The notes under the pieces: generated by a model | What the model was told of the DNA's origin: nothing | The model's input: only the letters and a program-made list of their open reading frames with translations | Database searches by the model: none | From: Proteromonas lacertae | Lineage: Eukaryota > Sar > Bigyra > Opalinata > Proteromonadidae | Reading direction: 5' to 3' | Assembly (NCBI GenBank): GCA_002245135.1 | Contig: NGBS01000308.1 | Coordinates: forward strand, 62,001 to 126,000 | DNA: 64,000 bases | Program-made: the position numbers and the translations under genes | Part shown: in pieces, positions 60,935 to 64,000 of the stretch | Layout: every line of letters begins with the position of its first letter | Numbering within the stretch: the first letter of the stretch is position 1

Positions 60935-62529
60935 ACTACTCTTTATTCATTTCAAATTGAACTAAACAATCATTATACAATCCATTCATAGGAATATCTT
61001 TGAACGATTCAATATACTTGTATATATCTCCTTTCTATATATAAATATAAATATATTATAAATATAAATATACATCCAGATTATGTAAAATACACAATTC
61101 AACGTATTTCTTCAAGAATCTATTCAATATTTTGGAGAAATATGATTTATTATAACTTAGAATTGTATGAACATTATTATGAACACTGTAAAACTCTTTA
61201 ATTTTATTACATAACATTTCTATCACTTTCTATTTAGAAGATAAATAATATAATTAATAAATATACTAATATATTTATCATTTTACTAATAATTACTTCT
61301 TTTTTGTTAATATTTTCTATCTTCATAAGACTATTCTTATGTGATTGAAATAGATCTATATATTGATCAGATTGGTTTAATAAAAATGAGGTTATATCAT
61401 TTGGATTAACATTTTGAAGTGTTGGATACCTTTGATATAAATTATTTATGAAAATATATAGCATATTCTGGTTTTGATTTATTTCACCATTTATTTTATT
61501 AATATCATTTTGTAATGGAGCAATTTGATTCTCTATATCTAATCGATAAGCTAAATATAATAACTCTTAAATATACTTTGAAATAAAGATTCATATAATT
61601 TCATATTATTCATAAAATTCTGTAAATCATATAATACAATATCCGTTTTATCATTAAATATTTCTTCATTATCATCATCCTCAACAGTATATAGTTTCAA
61701 AATTCCATTTAAAAATTCTTGTGATAAAGACACTGTTGTAAAGTCATAATTATTTGGATGTAACATTAATGATGGTAAAGAATAAATCATTTGAATAAAA
61801 GTACTATATAAATATAAATATATAAATATTATTATTAATTAAAAATATTATAATATACTATAGATATTTACCAGTATATTCATTATTCCAATTCTCTAAT
61901 AATTCCTTTAAAATACTTATTATCAATTCATTTAATGGTTCTGGAATAAACTCAAATCTGGTTAACATTTCATGAATAACATCTTCTATATTTATTTTTG
62001 ATGGATTGTTCATTTTTGACTTTATTTCTTTATAAATGTGATGAATTTCTCTTTCTTTTTCCACTTGATTTAGTTTGAGTTTTCTGAAACTTCTGTATGT
62101 TGATGGTTCTGAATCTGTTTTAGGAGTTTTGGGAGTGGTAGGAGAAGAATAAGAAGAATAATCAAAACTATGAATAATGTATGTTAATATACAGTTGAGT
62201 GGAGGAAATATCATCAACACTAAATAAAATATAATAACTTATAGATATACATAAAATATTCATTTGATGGATTTTCTGGATTTCTAAAATGATTGTATAA
62301 ATGACTATACAGTGGTTTAAAAGATGACGATTCTCGATGAGATCTTAAACTTCTATACAAAAATATAACTATACACTATACTTTGAATTTGTTTTGATTA
62401 TTTTAGTATTTCTTCTAGAAATATAATTCATGAACATACGAGATAGAACTGCTATTTCCACCAGGACTATATTAATTAACATAATATTATGAAATACGAT
62501 TGGGGGTCGTAAGATAATGATCTCTTCAT
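60935..62529 (-). CDS. Helical orphan protein, many small exons
   Basis: About ten exons, several only 27-33 nt, with introns of 25-55 nt (for example 62467-62497, 62415-62439, 62353-62381, 62220-62250, 62168-62192, 61804-61858). Starting MKRSLSYDPQ, the product is about 425 residues: a Ser/Thr/Pro N-terminus with SPTTPKTPKT (proline-directed phosphorylation sites likely), then long helices and a coiled segment (IENQIAPLQNDINKINGEINQNQ). I recognise no family. The first exons are short enough that alternatives exist; the start is the least certain part. Confidence 0.55.
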
Positions 62530-62909
62530 GAGTAAAATCAAAAAATAATTTCAAGCTTCTATCAAGCCTAATCAAAATCTAACTAAAAGGGTTAAAATAT
62601 GTTTAGTATAATGTATTATGTTGATAGATACAATACTAAATAGTTTAAACAGAAAATCAAAAAATCTTAAGGAAAAGTGTTTTTAATATAAGCAAGATAG
62701 AAGAATAGCGAAAAATTTATATTTATTGATAACATTTTGCTTAAACTATAGATATTCTATAAGAAATGAAAATGAATGAAACTACTATTCAAAATAGATT
62801 TGCACTTTATTATAAGATTATCTATTTAAACATAAATTCTATTTTGAATAGTAGATTTGAAATATATTTTTGTTTACTCTTTTGTTAATCGTGTTTTGAG
62901 TAATATAAT
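62530..62909. promoter_or_regulatory. Divergent spacer with a perfect 17-bp inverted repeat
   Basis: 380 bp between two divergent genes, so promoters for both. It holds a perfect 17-bp inverted repeat, 62782-62798 and 62838-62854, with a 39-nt loop, 55 bp before gene C. Confidence 0.5.
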
Positions 62910-64000
62910 ATGAGTGATTCATCTTTCGACGATGGATATGATGATGTAAACCTTCCAGGTATTCCTATTCACCAATTTTCGCAAAGTCCACATAAAAATA
63001 AAGTCAGTCCATCAAAATATATCAGACCACCAGAAGCTCCTTCTAATATATATAAATCTACTCAAAGAGGTATAATAACATGTATATAATTAAATAGTAC
63101 CTGCAACTATGAAGAACTTAAATGAACATAGAATTGGACCTAATAAGGTGTACGTAACAGCTCCACCTCCAATAAGGAAAAGAACTCCAATACAGGAAAT
63201 AATAGATCCAATGAATCCCGCTGGAGGTGGAGTGTCTGTTGATAAATCATCTTTAGACTTAATGAAAGATTATCTAAAACCAAGAGATTTGTCATACAAA
63301 AGACATTACTGTAAATACTATTCTTTGATGAGTATAATTTATTAACCTATATTTATAGCTCTCTTTTGTTTAATTGTATTTGCTATTTATTCTCTTATCA
63401 TTTTCTTTGTATATAAATCGTATATGAAATCTCATTACAAAATCTCCATTGATTCAAACACGCTTAATCTTAATGCATTTAAAATTGAAAAGTTCAATGG
63501 AATATATACTCAGTTCTATAATGAGTCAAACACTCCAATTGCTAAAGAGAAGACTAAAGTGAAAACTAAAATCGTTAATCATAACATTAGAAGTGATAGA
63601 AAATTAGCAGCTTCTACAATAGCTCCTACAACTTCAATACCTTCAACAGCTGCACCACCACCACCAACAACTACTACTACAGCTGCACCAACCACTTCTT
63701 CACCAACCACTTCTTCACCATCCACTGCTAATCCAACTGCAACTTCTAATCCAACAACAGCATCTCCTACATCAACTACAATTCCAACATCTTCAGATCC
63801 AACAACATCTGTACCAGCAACAACAACAACGACAATTCCAACTAACGTAATAGATGATGAACCATTTCCAAATATTCCAGAAGATGAATATAATTACAAA
63901 AACAGCAAAACAGTCTCAGATTCTAAAGCAATAATTGACTCACAGAATCATTTATTCCTTACTACAAGTGGATTGAAGAGTAATAATTTAGAAATTAATC
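62910..64000 (+). CDS. Type II membrane protein, family member C, 5' part
   Basis: Three exons so far (introns 63070-63097 and 63332-63358); the gene runs off the window. The cytosolic part is Pro-rich and ends LKPRDLSYKRHYCK, nearly the same as LKPVDLSYKKHHCK in giant gene B, and in both an intron in phase 1 falls about five codons later, just before the membrane span (about residues 133-155). Outside the membrane comes SNTLNLNAFKIEKFNG, aligning with the other two members, then a mucin-like Thr/Pro/Ser stalk at about 63620-63840. The repeat ectodomain presumably follows beyond 64000. Confidence 0.8.

Noticed and set aside
1-64000. Stop codon reassignment
   Set aside because: Conserved genes end normally at TAA and TAG, and in-frame TAA, TAG and TGA inside coding regions fall in introns or at indels.

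Overview
The window is nuclear DNA of a very A+T-rich, gene-dense unicellular eukaryote. Genes lie on both strands and are split by tiny introns, mostly 20-48 nt with GTAT..TAG borders. The cargo is plainly eukaryotic: an ArfGAP, a Sed5-type syntaxin, an ARL GTPase, cyclin Y, exosome Rrp4, a mitochondrial EF-G and inositol-phosphate synthase. TAA, TAG and TGA all act as stops, so the code looks standard. I could not settle the lineage. Exon sums were checked by hand: most models close to a whole number of codons, and those that do not need one or more single-base corrections.

Layout. 1-1854: three related type I membrane proteins in tandem. 2042-4532: an FHA protein with a possible PP1-docking motif and an ArfGAP2/3. 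4911-11416: one 14-exon gene for a 2025-residue protein with four kinase-like domains followed by leucine-rich repeats. 11511-25394: housekeeping genes (syntaxin 5, mitochondrial EF-G1, a PIP-box protein, a secreted EGF protein, a small membrane protein, a nucleoside-deoxyribosyltransferase-like enzyme, a membrane phosphatase, ARL GTPase, cyclin Y, INO1). 26228-37313: an EF-hand protein, a thioredoxin-UBA-PUB protein, a large PA14/He_PIG surface protein and Rrp4. 37409-64000: mostly surface-type and receptor-like genes, namely an EGF protein, three related type II membrane proteins (one about 4,100 residues with 29 near-identical repeats), a BTB-He_PIG-SPRY protein, a myristoylation-motif kinase-LRR protein and one orphan.

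Most notable: (1) the type II membrane family at 38800-42114, 42237-54656 and 62910-64000, with repeat-solenoid ectodomains and a conserved cytoplasmic/transmembrane module; (2) the kinase-pseudokinase-LRR protein with a fresh 699-bp internal duplication that includes an intron; (3) two introns, in EF-G1 and the deoxyribosyltransferase-like gene, with U12-type ATATC donors, matching branch sites and apparent AT-AA termini; (4) about ten places where one or two surplus (or missing) bases break otherwise intact coding, which look more like assembly indels than biology.

How genes may work together: several encode parts of one vesicle system (ArfGAP, Sed5 syntaxin, ARL). An ARL and cyclin Y gene share a 135-bp divergent promoter, and both proteins start with MGN. 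The surface and LRR/kinase genes look like a fast-evolving set for recognition or adhesion, but that is inference.
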